Source: Rhyacophila brunnea (taxonomy: Eukaryota; Arthropoda; Insecta; Trichoptera; Rhyacophilidae). From it: 64,000 bases of DNA. Of the stretch, positions 1-11,057 are shown in pieces; position 1 is the first letter of the stretch; each line of letters starts with the position of its first letter. The stretch covers positions 4,154,001 to 4,218,000 of the forward strand of contig JAGYXB010000135.1 of the NCBI GenBank assembly GCA_022495005.1, written 5' to 3'. A program made the position numbers and the translations under genes. The notes beneath the pieces were generated by a model, which saw only the letters and a program-made list of their open reading frames with translations, had not been told where the DNA came from and did no database searches.

Positions 1-559
1 ATAGTTTTTGAGAATCCTATTAAAAAAGTTTCAAATTACAATTGAGTTTTTGATATTCTATTTTTCACCGTATTTCTAGCCGAAGGCCAATCATTTAATC
101 TTTGAATATTTTTCCCTTGTTTTCAAAATTCTGATAAGAGATAGTGGAAGCATTTAAACCACTCTTCTTTCCTATTATATTCTCCATCACTGAACGGTTC
201 TCCATTTTTATAGATTATGTTTGTTTATAGATAATTAATTGGGGTTTGTTGATTGAATGTTTTTATTTTTAATTGCCCGATCCTAAGGACCGACCTATAC
301 AATTGTATATTTACATTAAACGTACCTAATGATTATTCTTGAAAAGGATATGCCTGCTATTTTTTATACAATGTGATTTTTCATTTATGAATGAATTTCT
401 TCGTTTCAGTTTGCGCATCGATTGGTAAACAGAATATGAAAAACCGAAGAAAATACGCCTGGCTATGTCGTTATTACTTTTTAATATTATATAAGTAAGT
501 AGGTACTTACTTATATATTTATTTGTAATTTTTTTTATAATAAAAACATTTTTTAAATA

Positions 560-1020
560 TACATAAAAAAGTGATTTCTTTTCTCTTCAAAATGAAACAT
601 TCGCGTGCCATACAAAATCATCTCGCGTGCCATAGTTCGCCACCCCTGCACTAGACTTTCCCACTGTCATTTTCCAACTTGAACTTGACTTGATTAGGTA
701 TATTTGAATGAGAACACTGAGACGTTACTAATTTAAAAAAAAACAATAAATACTCGTCTTTCACTTTTTTGGGCAGCAATAGCAGTCGTCAAACTATTAT
801 CACACTGTGCAAAGAATCTACCGTGTGACGATAAGGGGAAACAACGCCTCAATTTAAAGCGTGGAGATTCGCGTATTCTTTTTCTCTCACTCCTGCAACA
901 GAACGTGCATGATGCAATACGAATCAAATGATACGGCTAGATCGCGCGGGTTCTGTCATACTAATTTTAAAATGACTTTCAAGTAAGCTGGGTAAGGGAA
1001 TAAAACAGGAACGGTCCATG
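560..1020. repeat. Non-autonomous hAT-like end and dispersed repeat, copy 1
   Basis: Positions 624-648 read, on the minus strand, as a hAT-style terminus beginning CAGGGGTGGCGAACTATGG; CGCGTGCCATA occurs twice nearby (about 602 and 624). The following segment, about 760-1,020, resembles by eye 47,647-47,860: both share a TTTAAA.CGTGG core, a TTTCTCTCAC block and an AATCAA.TGATACG block. That makes it a dispersed family. Boundaries and target duplication were not resolved. Confidence 0.55.
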
Positions 1021-1504
1021 TTACCCATGCTGGAATTCGGAGAATCGACAATGTTGGACCCATTATGTTTCGTGCCAATGTCTTGCAAAAAGTTGCGTTT
1101 TCCATCGATCTCTGATCTGGATTTGTCAGAAATCTTTCTTAGTAAGAGAAGAGGAAGAATCTAAACAATGATAATGCATAAACATCACACCCCCGCGGAG
1201 ATAAATCACAGCGGTGAATTGGCAGTAAAGCAAACTTGTGAAGGGTCAGTGATATGATCTGTCAAAAGAATATTATACGTAGTTACCCAATAAAGAATAA
1301 ACACAACGTATCTTCAAAAATAGACATGACATGACAGTTCAAAATTAAACCACAGTGCTATGATGTCATAATCAATCATAAATCACAATGCATTGAAATG
1401 CAACATTCGGCATACGTACCGAAATAGGGCAGCAGAAAAGAACCCATATGATTAACGAAGACAGACGGAAGAAACATTATAAAACGGCAGATAAAGCCGA
1501 AAAT

Positions 1505-1565
1505 ATAGTATTCGAATCCGCGATCCACAAAATTAGAGACAGGCGTTCCGCCGCTACTCCACGGT
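1505..1565 (-). repeat. tRNA-derived SINE head (A and B box)
   Basis: On the minus strand, TGGAGTAGCGGCGGAA (A-box-like, 1,546-1,561) is followed about 40 bases on by GCGGATTCGAATACT (B-box-like, 1,507-1,521), the spacing of an RNA polymerase III internal promoter. A 74-codon ORF overlaps it but is better explained as chance reading of this repeat. Confidence 0.5.
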
Positions 1566-2077
1566 GGAGGGACAATTCGTGAGTTCACAATCACTGACAA
1601 TATTATTAATTCAGCGTGTGTCTAGAAAGAGTAAAGGCGTCGATGATCGCTGTCAGTCCAAAGGGCATATCAATTGAAAAATATTACAAAGGACTGCGAG
1701 TAATGAAAACTACCGAAAAAATCAAGAGCGCTTTGATTACCGCACAGGAGTAAGTCGTTAGGTAGGTCGTCGGAATGGTTATGTGTTGTGATGTTATGAA
1801 AGGTCATCGTGGAATTAATATTTTTTATATAACGGTCAAGGTTACAGCAAAGATGTGACATTCTGAGCTAGCCTGTAGAATGAGTTTTTTATTCGTCGAG
1901 ATATGTTTCGAAACACTAAAAATAAGTAAAAGTCGAGTCATCTCCTATAATGCATTCGTGTAACGAATATACCTACGTTTAATATATTTTTGAATATTTC
2001 AGACATAGACTGCGGGAAAAAAAATGTAGGTATAAGCGGGAATTAAATGTGGGTATTAAAATTAAATGGGACTGTAG

Positions 2078-2206
2078 AAACTAGGTGAGAACTCGAGAAA
2101 TCTCGAGAAAAATCAGAAAAGGCAAAAGTCAAAACATGAGAAATTAAATTTCCGAAAATTCTAGAATTCACATTTGTCGAGAAATCGAGAAATTCTCACT
2201 AGGTTT
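2078..2206. repeat. Small terminal-inverted-repeat element (MITE-like)
   Basis: The left end AAACTAGGTGAGAA is mirrored on the right by the complement of AAACCTAGTGAGAA, about 129 bp apart, and both ends continue into CTCGAGAAAT-type palindromic motifs. No coding content and no clear target duplication. The 2,380-2,450 stretch has further TTCTCGA motifs, possibly a related copy. Confidence 0.45.
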
Positions 2207-3336
2207 AAGCTGCCTACCGCAACCGGAATTTAAAATAAACTGAGTTCAATTTTGTCGGAAGAAAAAGCTCAATTTCCCAGTTTTTTTTTTTTTTTTGGTT
2301 GGAATAGTTAAAAAAAACTCCAGATTTTACGAATTTTTGAGTCGAAAGATCTAAGAAAATTTGATGATTAGTGATTTTATTATAGTGACGACTTTTCGAA
2401 GATTCTCGAAAAGGTAAATATTTCTGTTTTCGAGAATTCTCCAGAAAAGAAAAAAGCTGATAAATCACAACCTCACGAAAATAGTGGAAAAATGTTAATT
2501 CCGAGTACATAAAACGGTGGTCTACTATTTGTGGTGGTTCCACTGTAAATATTTGAATTAGATTTTCTGTTTGTGGTGGAAATTGTTATATTTTTACACA
2601 TGATTTATTTCTTCTTGGCATGAATGTAATTTCTATATGTTCAATACATGCAGGGAAATTGACCAATAATGCTATGAACGTGTCGTTTTCAATATTTTCA
2701 TTGATGATTCGGACTAACTGGTAAATTTATTACCAAAGGGTTGTATCGATAGGTTACGGTAGGGTTAGGGCACAAATATTGTATGTCAATTTTTTTAAAA
2801 TGAAATTGAGTTATTATACACAAAATATCCGTCTGCGTCATATTTTAATGCTGTAAAAAAAATGTCATTTAAATACATAATAATATTATGTCCATATCGA
2901 CTTTCAATATTGATTCAAAACATGCAGAACTGGATATACAAAATCTCTGTACTAAATTATCTCTTCCCTATCCTATGCATATAAATGTATATTTTCGAAT
3001 ATAAGCGAATAGCTAATAACGAATCAAAGTGGAAGTCAGCTAAGAAAGAGAATTATGAAGTCCATATTATGCTCCATGCGTAATAGATATGCTGCAAAAA
3101 CTGCATATAGAACTTTCTCCTGGTAATATCATTATTTTCAGAAAATTCTGTATGTTGCGTGTCGTAATAATTTTTAATTGTAGAGAATCATTAATGCCGG
3201 GGCCCAGAGCAAATACCGTTATTGCCATGAGAAAAAACAATTCAATGCTTTGTAGGACAAAATTGTCTCAAATTTACAAGGAGCAATTATTCAATTAACC
3301 AATATATTGTCTATCATTGCTGTTAATTAAATAAAC

Positions 3337-3705
3337 CTACATAAAAACAGTTCCCAAAAAATGTATTGACAAAAATATACAACTGAGAATCAGAAAAAAA
3401 ACAGATTTAAAAAAAAAAAAAACCTTATAAAGAATGAAAGTCACAAAATAAATAAGTTTAAAATTAATCTTTGATTGAGGATTGATCCATTCAACGGCAA
3501 TCTTACGTATCCATTTAGACAATTTGACTGAAAGTGGAGAGGAATCCTCGTTAATAACACATACATCAGTGACTGAAATATCGGTTATGTTCACAAGATC
3601 TCTAGGACCTCCATGATAAAATGCAGGAACAAACAAAATTATCCCTAAAAAATTATAAATTGCTTTGCTGAACCAAGAGAAATCCTCATGAATTGTAGCT
3701 AACAT
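3337..3705 (-). other. Unexplained ORF, 122 codons, not recognised
   Basis: The first 80 residues look protein-like in composition (PAFYHGGPRDLVNITDISVT, VKLSKWIRKIAVEWI), unlike the low-complexity tail (KVFFFFKSVFFLILS) that is probably read through non-coding DNA. The frame stays open upstream to the hAT MITE at 3,731, and joining the sequence across the MITE's target duplication keeps it open to a TAG preceded by a pyrimidine-rich run that could be a splice acceptor. It is not part of shot. It may be a relic of an unknown mobile element, a nested exon, or chance. Confidence 0.25.
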
Positions 3706-3730
3706 GAGCGGGATAATAACCGTGTCTATC

Positions 3731-4118
3731 GAGTGACGTCCCTAGATAAAATGCCGCCCCTAAGCTACGCCAAAATGCCGCCTCATTTTTTATCATCCTT
3801 TCATGAGTCCAATATCTAAGAAATGTGTTCTAAGGACTAAGGATACATTACTTACAAAATATCAGACTAATTATTCGCAAATCCGCACGTGTCGTTTCTG
3901 GTCACCAAGGATGTCGAAGGGCAACGGAAGTAAACTAGATATACCGAACCCGACAAAACCAGTGAGCTATTTTTTTTAATGGAAAGATATTTTCGTTATT
4001 ACTAAGTTTAGGTAGCTATTTCTATATATTCCAAATGATTTTATTCTATTTGCCGCCCTTCGAGTAACTGCCGCCCCCAAGCGACGCTCAATTTGCCTAC
4101 CCCCACAGGACGTCACTG
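3731..4118. mobile_element. Non-autonomous hAT-type MITE with exact 8-bp target duplication
   Basis: The 388-bp element has inverted ends GAGTGACGTCC and GGACGTCACTG (one mismatch) and is flanked on both sides by TGTCTATC (3,723-3,730 and 4,119-4,126). Each subterminal region carries repeated GCCGCCC motifs (for example around 3,750-3,782 and 4,050-4,077). An 8-bp duplication and CAGTG-type ends are typical of hAT elements. No transposase is present, so it would have been moved in trans. The intact duplication suggests a fairly recent insertion. Confidence 0.8.
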
Positions 4119-4455
4119 TGTCTATCTCTGACTAAAAATGTCTACAAATAGAAGTGTGTGTGATGATAAAGTTACTCACAGCACTAAACATGAACAGATG
4201 GCATTCGGAAGGCTGAAGAGTGTTTTAAAAAATCATATCCAATAATGAATGACCACAACCATGAATCAGTGTTATGCGATCCAGTATCTAAAAATAGCAC
4301 AATGTGGCATCAACGGGTACATATTTGGCTGAATGCGTAAGGACCATAAAAGAAAACAAGAGCAATAGGTATGAAAGAACTAAAGAAGTAAGAAAAGGGG
4401 AAAGATCGAGAAGTTCTGCGTAGTATTACAACTAGAAAGCTACAATACCTCGACG

Positions 4456-5150
4456 CAGTGGCGATCGGTGAGTTATTTAACTAGGTGTTCACTTTTTTTC
4501 AAAGTAGGTTATTGTTCATTTGTATGACATATTCTGTTTTTTATCGACACAAATTTTTCAATCACACGTTTGTTGAAGTCAGGAATCTCTTATTATATAT
4601 CATTTTTTTTTGATACTGAGCATACATAATACGTTCAATCTTGATTGCGCGATGGTCTTTCTGCGAAAACACTTGATCCGTTTGAGTGTGGAAAAACATC
4701 TTTCACTCTCCACAGATGTCATCGAAATAGTGCAAATTAAGGTTAATAGTAGAACTGTTTCCGTAAATGTGTCAATAAGATGTTTTTCTATTAAAATGTT
4801 TAATAATGCTGAGGCACCATCAGCATTATAAAATATATCGAAGCTGTACAATTCATTTTTGATTTAATTATCACCCACAAAAAGAAGAAAGAATGCATGT
4901 CGGCAAATTGCTGAAATGTGTCATGTAACACAGTGAATGGACAATAATTATTGTTAGACAAATAATACTGTTGGCACTATAAATTCATAGAGCTGCTTCC
5001 AATGATATGCCTTGAAAAAAAATACATGATCCAAAAATTTACTGACAATAATGACATATTTTGCATTCATTTCAGGAGTTTTAACAGTCTTATGTCCACT
5101 CGAAATAAAAATTTCAAACACATCACATGGTCATCATTACCACTTACGAA
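4456..5150 (-). pseudogene. Decayed hAT transposase relic
   Basis: The ORF at 4,600-4,851 on the minus strand includes TSVESERCFSTLKRIKCFRR and SRLNVLCMLSIKKK, the C-terminal dimerisation signature of hAT transposases (SVE..FS.L..IK...R.....RL..L..LSI). Only this end survives; the DNase domain and zinc finger are not visible, and upstream sequence to about 5,150 has stops in all frames. CAGTGGCG at 4,456 may be an element end. Confidence 0.65.
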
Positions 5151-5236
5151 AAAAGTTTAGAATAAGTATATCATGTCATAACTAAAATGTTTTCCTTGAG
5201 TACAAGTTTTAAGGAAAAAGTTTGTGAATAACATAC

Positions 5237-5411
5237 CCTCGGCTCTGGCTCTGCGTTCAAATTCGTCGAAGAGTTTGTTGACATCGTCCATCTCTCTTCG
5301 GAGTCTTCTCAACTGCGGGTCACCAGGGTCACCTTCCCGTAATAATTTCTCTGCATCTTCATTCAGAGCACGTCTGATAGCACCGCGTTGCTCGGCACCC
5401 ATGGCAAGGAA
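5237..5411 (-). CDS. shot: shot exon: end of plakin domain, start of rod
   Basis: Residues about 982-1040, the last exon found. It begins FLAMGAEQRGAIRRALNEDA, then LRREMDDVNKLFDEFERRAR, with an acidic-basic mix and a DDVN..FDEFERRAR helix typical of the transition into the spectrin-repeat rod. Acceptor TATCCCTAG, donor GTATGTT. It exits at phase 1, so at least one further exon must lie downstream. None with matching character was seen in the 5.2 kb left, so the following intron is longer than that or the next exon is very short. Confidence 0.94.
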
Positions 5412-6164
5412 CTAGGGATAACATCATCACATAAATAAACCGAAAGGCTTCCTATCAATGCCAGTATTCTATATTTTACATACTTTGAAAATGAACTTCT
5501 ATTATCAACATTTATTACCATTGATTCTAAAATCTAATAAATGTAGATAGATTTTAGCCGCTTTCTGGGGAGATTTGTGAACAAATTTATTTATGATGGT
5601 TGTTTACCATTCTCTCAACGCATTGAATAACCATATCACTATTGTATCTAGAGATGTCTGTTTGTATAAAAAGCGTACTTATAACCCGTTTACACGTGCA
5701 TGGATTTACTGCTGACAGTACACATACGGTAATGAGATATATTTGAAACAACATCAAATCAGTAGAATATAATATATATCACAAAATTGATATAAAACTT
5801 CAATTGACCGTGAAAAGTAATTCCATTCGGATTCATTAAAGATTCATTTTTGCACCCATGATAATTGCCATAACTGGGGAGAAGTTTTTGCAAATCAAAA
5901 ACTGTGTATGGGTAAAATCAGCCAAAACGTAAATGAAATTAACTAATCATGACTTCCGAATGATAAACCAATGACAAGACTGTGACAACTTTAACTAAAC
6001 CAGTGGTTTGGGGAACTAAAATACTCACAATGCTCACATTGTAACACTAGTACCACCGCCTTCCATTTTGTCAAAGGATCTTAGCTAGTCCAATATCCTA
6101 GAGCCCAATGCAGATAGTATCTAAGTATAATTATCTAAGTCGGAAAAAAAAATGATTTCCTCAC
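5412..6164 (-). other. shot intron, no additional feature seen
   Basis: A 753-bp intron between two plakin exons (donor GTGAGGA, acceptor CCCTAG). AT-rich; no repeat pair or ORF of note. Confidence 0.85.
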
Positions 6165-6257
6165 CTGAGCCAAGTCCCATCCTTTGACAACTTTGATGGT
6201 AGCGAAGATCATGTTCTGTCGCATCCTGAGTTGCTTGCGCTGCCATAACGCTATGCA
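6165..6257 (-). CDS. shot: shot exon: plakin-domain helix
   Basis: A 31-codon symmetrical exon, reading CIALWQRKQLRMRQNMIFAT and IKVVKGWDLAQ. The ALW.....LRMRQNMIFATI pattern with a conserved Trp corresponds to the helix that follows the SH3 in the plakin domain. Acceptor TTCAACAG, donor GTGAGGA. Residues about 951-981. A foldback element occupies part of the 1.1-kb intron before it. Confidence 0.94.
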
Positions 6258-7343
6258 CTGTTGAAATAATAAAAATAAAACAATTAAGTAAAATATGAAA
6301 TTTGTGTTCATTCTAAAACCATCATCTTGACTGCAATTATATGACGATGTATGTAGTTATTAGTAAAGACTTTTTGGGGGCGTACAAAATATACCTAAAA
6401 ATGCGGGGGATCTGTAGTTCAACAGATTACTAATAAGACGTTCAGTCATAATAAAATGGTAAGGCTATAGATGCAGATATATAGAAAGGTTGGCATTTTA
6501 AAGTGCAAAATTATTGCAGATTCCTGTCTAATTTACTGTTTAATCTAGATTATATTATTCTTCTTTTCATTGGCTCTACAATCTGATATGGACCACAGCA
6601 GCATGATGAATAAATTTCTTAACAGATTTCTTTTATGCGAAAAGTTAGCCACTTGCTCGACATGTTACCTTCTCGCATACTCTCGGTCCAAACACAAATT
6701 GAAAAACATTATGTGAATTTTTCAAAACCAGCAGCCCTATGTTATAACTTGTGACATGAAGTCACCCGGCGACATGACGTCATATGACATCATTGTGACG
6801 TACTACCGGAGTGAGTCAATAGTCTTCGAGAAATTAACGCTACTCTAATACTGGCGTTATTCATTGTCCCTATACACAAATAGGTGTTTCAGCATAATAA
6901 TATCTATGGTGAGCCGTGTGCATTGGGCGGCTCGCCTCGATGCGTGTATTGAGCATACGTCACAATTACGTCATGTTGTCGGGTAACTTCATGTCACAAG
7001 TTACAACATAGGGCTGCAGGCTTTGAATATCTGAGATGTCTCAAATTCTGTCAAAATATGGCTACCATCTGTATACATAAATATGCATTTTCAATAAAAA
7101 ATAAGTTGAAAACAGTTATAATATATTGTTAAATCGAGCTTATACAATTAATTTTAATTTATAAATGTGAATGGTTGACACAATCCTCATTACGAGCATT
7201 ATTGTTGTTAATATAAAACAAAATAAAAATATAGGTAGATAAATGGCATGATAGTATTTCTTCTTTTACAGACTTTTGTGTACATATATTGAGGATCCCA
7301 TTCTCGCCTTGAATGCAAAAAATAAAATGACTAATGTACTGAC
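6258..7343 (-). other. shot intron carrying a foldback element
   Basis: A 1.09-kb intron (donor GTCAGT, acceptor AACAG). Apart from the inverted-repeat element at 6,731-7,017 it is AT-rich and featureless. Confidence 0.85.
6731..7017. repeat. Foldback MITE with about 65-bp inverted arms
   Basis: The left arm begins GCAGCCCTATGTTATAACTT (6,731) and the right arm ends AACATAGGGCTGC (7,017). The arms pair over about 65 bp with a few mismatches, including GTGACATGAAGT opposite ACTTCATGTCAC. The roughly 150-bp middle holds no ORF. The arms contain several TGACGT motifs. No obvious target duplication. Confidence 0.75.
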
Positions 7344-7517
7344 CCTGTCGTATCTATCTTGGAGTGCCTGTGCGGCGTCGATAGCTTCTTGGCAAGGTGG
7401 AGGAATGGCTAAAGCAGCGGAAGGAACTTGCGCCTCACCCGCACCACCGACCACACGCCATCTACTGCGACCTGACACGTCCACCACGCTGCACGAACTA
7501 TTCTTCTCTAGTGATAA
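7344..7517 (-). CDS. shot: shot exon: second half of embedded SH3 domain and following plakin helix
   Basis: A 58-codon symmetrical exon (phase 0/0) that continues the SH3 domain: LSLEKNSSCSVVDVSGRSRW, then RVVGGAGEAQVPSAALAIPP and PCQEAIDAAQALQDRYDR. The W.V....GEA.VPS....IPPP signature is the SH3 core of plakin proteins, where the SH3 packs on a neighbouring repeat and its peptide-binding groove is largely blocked. An intron cuts the SH3 in half. The donor here is GTCAGT, less common than the others. Residues about 893-950. Confidence 0.97.
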
Positions 7518-7893
7518 CTGCAATAAAAAAGAAAACATTAATCGGCAAAATCAAAAAAGTGTTAGGACGAATAAAAAGACATTATAGTGATTCCAGAACG
7601 TTTTTAGATAGGTTAAATTGGTGACCATAGAAAATTTTATATTTTCAGGGTTGGCAACACCCAATACATTGTTACCAGCTGGCCTGCTGTTGATGATTTA
7701 ATGATGACTGAATAATTGTGAAGCTAGCTGCAAATTATCCTGCAATACGAAATAGCCTGCAGCTAATTCAACCATTATCCTTAGTAGGCTTACAGTACAG
7801 ACTCTAAAAGCTATCCAGTAAAATTTATATTTACATGAACTATGAAAATGGCCTGCTGTAAAATTAAGGCAATACAAATGTAAATTTACTTAC
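7518..7893 (-). other. shot intron inside the SH3 domain, otherwise empty
   Basis: A 376-bp intron that splits the SH3 coding sequence after Ser (phase 0). Nothing else was seen in it. Confidence 0.85.
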
Positions 7894-8122
7894 ACTTCCG
7901 CTATTAAAGGCACATACAGCGACAGCCTTCACGGGTCTGGTAACGGGCTGCTTCCGCGCTCGGATGGGATAAATCTTCTGAGCTTTGCCGGCCAACCGAC
8001 CGACCACTTCACCTCGCTGATTCAGCTCCTCCCGCATCTCCTGCATTCCGCGCAGAAGTTGCTCTCCTTGGTCTAGGGTGAACTCCGACTGAGAGAATGT
8101 AGTGTTCAGGATCTCTTCTCGT
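7894..8122 (-). CDS. shot: shot exon: plakin repeat and first half of the embedded SH3 domain
   Basis: Residues about 816-892. It completes Lys, continues REEILNTTFSQSEFTLDQGE and QLLRGMQEMREELNQRGEVV (helix B of a plakin repeat), then the linker KIYPIRARKQPVTRPVKAVA, and ends in VCAFNSGS, the first strand of the SH3 fold that interrupts the plakin repeats in spectraplakins, plectin and desmoplakin. The usual ALYDY element is replaced by AVCAFN, as expected for this non-canonical SH3. Acceptor TTGACAG, donor AGT/GTAAGT, phase 0 out. Confidence 0.97.
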
Positions 8123-8496
8123 CTGTCAAAAATTATACAGAAAGAATAAGTAGAGAGATATACAATATGGAGAAACCGACTGATTCATATTACAATTTGT
8201 TCGATTTCATGTTATTGCAAATTATTGATAAAAAATTTGTTCGATTTCTAGGGGCCCGCATTTCAATGTTTACATAGATTTGTGAATACTTCTAAAGAAT
8301 AAAAGTGATACAACATTTTTTATATCTTAATACCATATTAAAAAAAATCAAAAAATCTTTAGTTATCTGATCTGCATGAACGGAGATATACCAAATTACA
8401 ATTAATATTTTACATACCGGAAGGTATTGGGTATATTTCAACATCAGTTATTCAGAGTAATGGTGCATCTAATTAAAAGACGTTACTTTAACTTAC
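8123..8496 (-). other. shot intron, no additional feature seen
   Basis: A 374-bp AT-rich intron (donor GTAAGT, acceptor TTGACAG). An 18-base word, AAATTTGTTCGATTTCTA-like, occurs twice near 8,195 and 8,232; no other structure. Confidence 0.8.
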
Positions 8497-8621
8497 TTTG
8501 ACATCCACTTTTCTGCTTCCTTAACTTCCACGAAGAAGTTGTGGTACTCGGTGGTGTGTTTGAGATGTGTCTCCAGGCACAGGGTCAATTGAAGTACCCA
8601 CGCCCATTGTGATTGCATTAC
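8497..8621 (-). CDS. shot: shot exon: plakin-domain spectrin repeat, helices C and A
   Basis: Residues about 775-816. It encodes VMQSQWAWVLQLTLCLETHL, KHTTEYHNFFVEVKEAEKWM and SK. The QWAW..QL..C...HL....EYH.FF.E..EAE.W motif is one of the best conserved stretches of the plakin domain. Acceptor GTTACAG, donor CAAA/GTAAGT, exits at phase 2. A hAT-type MITE lies in the intron before it. Confidence 0.97.
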
Positions 8622-8932
8622 CTGTAACACATTTGAATCATTATCATATCATCGTATCTAGGTATATAAAAGGTATACTCAATCCTAAAGGGATAAAGTA
8701 TTAATAAAAAGAAACATAATATTCATCAAACCATTATATGGCAGAAAAATAAGTAAATTATGAGCCTTATGCATAGTCATACTTATGTAAGTTAGTGCGT
8801 ATATGTGCTACAAATTTAATAAAGTTCGTTAACGTGTTATTGTTTAATTTGTAACTCCTCAGTGTTATCAGCCAAATATAATACATTTATTTTGTCTAAG
8901 TTGAAGAATTACAATGGGCGAGTGCATTAGAT

Positions 8933-9162
8933 CAATGTTCTTCAACCTTTAAAAACTGGCGGCCCTGTGAATATATGAGAAATATTTCACGGACTGGTAG
9001 ATCTACTGAAATTTCAGTTGAAATGGCAAATGCTGATTCAGTGGTCAGCATTTCGTCTAGTGGGAATCCCCAACGTGTAGTGGTATAATCAGTTGAAAGC
9101 ATGGTGAAAGCTTTCTCAGACCAGTAATAAAGCCTTGCGGACCACCAGTTGAAGAACACTTG
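8933..9162. mobile_element. Short hAT-type MITE in intron
   Basis: A 230-bp element whose left end CAATGTTCTTCAACCTTT mirrors the right end (minus strand CAAGTGTTCTTCAACTGG). It is flanked by CATTAGAT (8,925-8,932) and CATCAGAT (9,163-9,170), an 8-bp duplication with one mismatch. Internal sequence has AGGTTGAAG-type and GGACCACC motifs shared with the element at 24,281-24,760. No coding capacity. Confidence 0.75.
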
Positions 9163-9376
9163 CATCAGATCACTACCAGTTTTAATAACGGGTAGTAGAT
9201 CAAATCCTACTTGGAAGTTGGATATGCATGTTCTATAAAATTAAAACAGTTTGATGAATTATGAAGACAAAGTGATCCAACAAGATCAAAAACTAATCCC
9301 CACGCTTTCATAATTACATCATATGATTTGATGGCAACTCTGTCCGATTATGTAATTGAATTCATTTCAATTTTAC

Positions 9377-9493
9377 CTGAAGATGTGTTTCAATGATCTT
9401 GCTTGCGGGATGCTGTTGAGAAATGAGGGCTTCTCCGCGGTCGATGACAGAACTGAACTGAAGTTCTCTCTTTTCCAGCGAGGACATCAATTG
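9377..9493 (-). CDS. shot: shot exon: plakin-domain helix
   Basis: A 39-codon symmetrical exon (phase 0/0). It reads QLMSSLEKRELQFSSVIDRG then EALISQQHPASKIIETHLQ. The sequence LE.RE.QF..V.D.GE.L....HPAS..IE.HL is a textbook spectrin-repeat helix B with the HPA loop. Residues about 736-774. Acceptor ATTCCAG, donor GTAAAAT. A 1.56-kb intron separates it from the previous exon. Confidence 0.96.
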
Positions 9494-11057
9494 CTGGAAT
9501 AAGTAAAAATTCAACATATCAGTGCCCAGAAAAATTATTCATTTTGATACTAAATGACATTATGATTTTAATTATTAACATATTCCTATCACTATAAACT
9601 TGAAATTATTACCTTCGAGTTTCACGACTTGTATTTGGGTCATGACCTCCACTTACATTCCTGTCATAACAGAAATACTGTTTATAATGATCGTGGAACT
9701 CTTGTAATAATGGTAGAGACAGAGAAGTTAGCTTGTGTAGAATAACACTCATATCTCTGGAGGTATTTGTTGGTAATTGCACCAGAAATCTCCGTATTAT
9801 TAACTAATTGAATATCATAATAATATACCGCACAGTTTGACATAGATCACTGCTGATTGATGACTTTTTTTAAATGCTACAGACAAATAAAATTCGTTCA
9901 ATATCTTTTCAAACAATTTATATTTGAATTCAGGACAGACACAATGTGGTAATCTAGTAATAAAATTAGCAGTCAACCAGATTAAAAGGGTTTGCTAAGA
10001 TTCTTCCAGATTATCGAGTCCAAAGGCTGATTTATCAAGTAAACGGTAATTCATTGTTAACTATAACAGCCATTAACTTAGTAATATTTAGTGTTTAGTT
10101 ATTAAGGAAGTTTAATTCATTTGACAAAATATATTTAAATTAACCATAAAAGAATCTGAATTCTATTGTCAAAATTATATTGCGATTGAGTTCAAAGACA
10201 AATCAATCCATTGCGATCGATTTGATATAATATTCAGTGACTTTGGCGATTAGAACTTCTCATATTAATTGGTTTAACAAAATAATCACTGCATGCTAAG
10301 TAAATGCTGGTGAAATAAAACATCGAATTCGGGTTGATCTCTATAGGAAGAGAGGAACAGAAAATCATAAGAAATGGCACACAAACCTCGTTTCCATTTC
10401 CGAAGGAATGCTTGCATAAACATAACAAAAATAAGATGTAGAATAATTTTGAAAACAAATCAATGAAGCGGAACATGCACAATATTATTAATACTTCAAA
10501 TTATATAAGTGTTGACAGATAATAAACATAGGTATTATAAATAGGATTGAAAAAGAATTTTTAAGTCATTCCAACACAATATTTTTTAAATAAAAAATAT
10601 GACTAAAAGTCAGATAATGTCTACTTTAAATAATTAGGGCTCTAATCCATAGTCAAACAGAAGTAAATGCATGTCCTTATATGTTATGAGTTACATGGAA
10701 TGAGACACGATCCCATTCCAAGTAACTGATCATGCATAAACCTCATTGTTTATATGCCTCATAGAGATCCGGCTGAAAAACTAAAAATTGGCCACCATTT
10801 TCCAATATGGCAGCGTAGAAGAGCTTGTGTGAATATTGATTGTTACTTATTACTGGCCACAAGCACAATGCAAATGGAAAGTGTCCTTAACAAGAATTAT
10901 TTCCACGTTTTTTTAATATTGTTTGTGACATTTTAAAACATTGTATACAATTAAATACAATAATTTGCAATTTAAGGTTACGGTATACCCAAGGGCTACG
11001 CAATGTTCTGGAAGGAGAATTATTAATCGATATATAAAAAAATTAAGTGTTAATTAC
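9494..11057 (-). other. shot intron, no defined element
   Basis: A 1.56-kb AT-rich intron (donor GTAATT, acceptor ATTCCAG). I saw no paired ends, RNA gene or protein-like ORF in it; short ORFs here have low-complexity composition. Confidence 0.75.

Larger units (their letters stand above)
1..5236 (-). other. Intron downstream of last shot exon; repeat-bearing, no exon found
   Basis: More than 5.2 kb without a recognisable spectraplakin exon. It holds hAT-type element ends and a dispersed repeat (about 560-1,020), a tRNA-like SINE head (about 1,505-1,565), a small inverted-repeat element (2,078-2,206), an unexplained minus-strand ORF (3,337-3,705), a clean hAT MITE (3,731-4,118) and a decayed hAT transposase fragment (4,600-4,851). 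The rest is AT-rich unique-looking DNA with poly-A/T runs. Confidence 0.8.

Noticed and set aside
1376..1630. Minus-strand ORF with a good acceptor-like and donor-like site (VDRGFEYYIFGFICRFIM)
   Set aside because: It overlaps a tRNA-like A box and B box, starts at a non-ATG codon, and is better explained as a SINE read in one frame.
2214..2543. 109-codon minus-strand ORF
   Set aside because: Low complexity, includes a translated poly-A run, no protein-like pattern.
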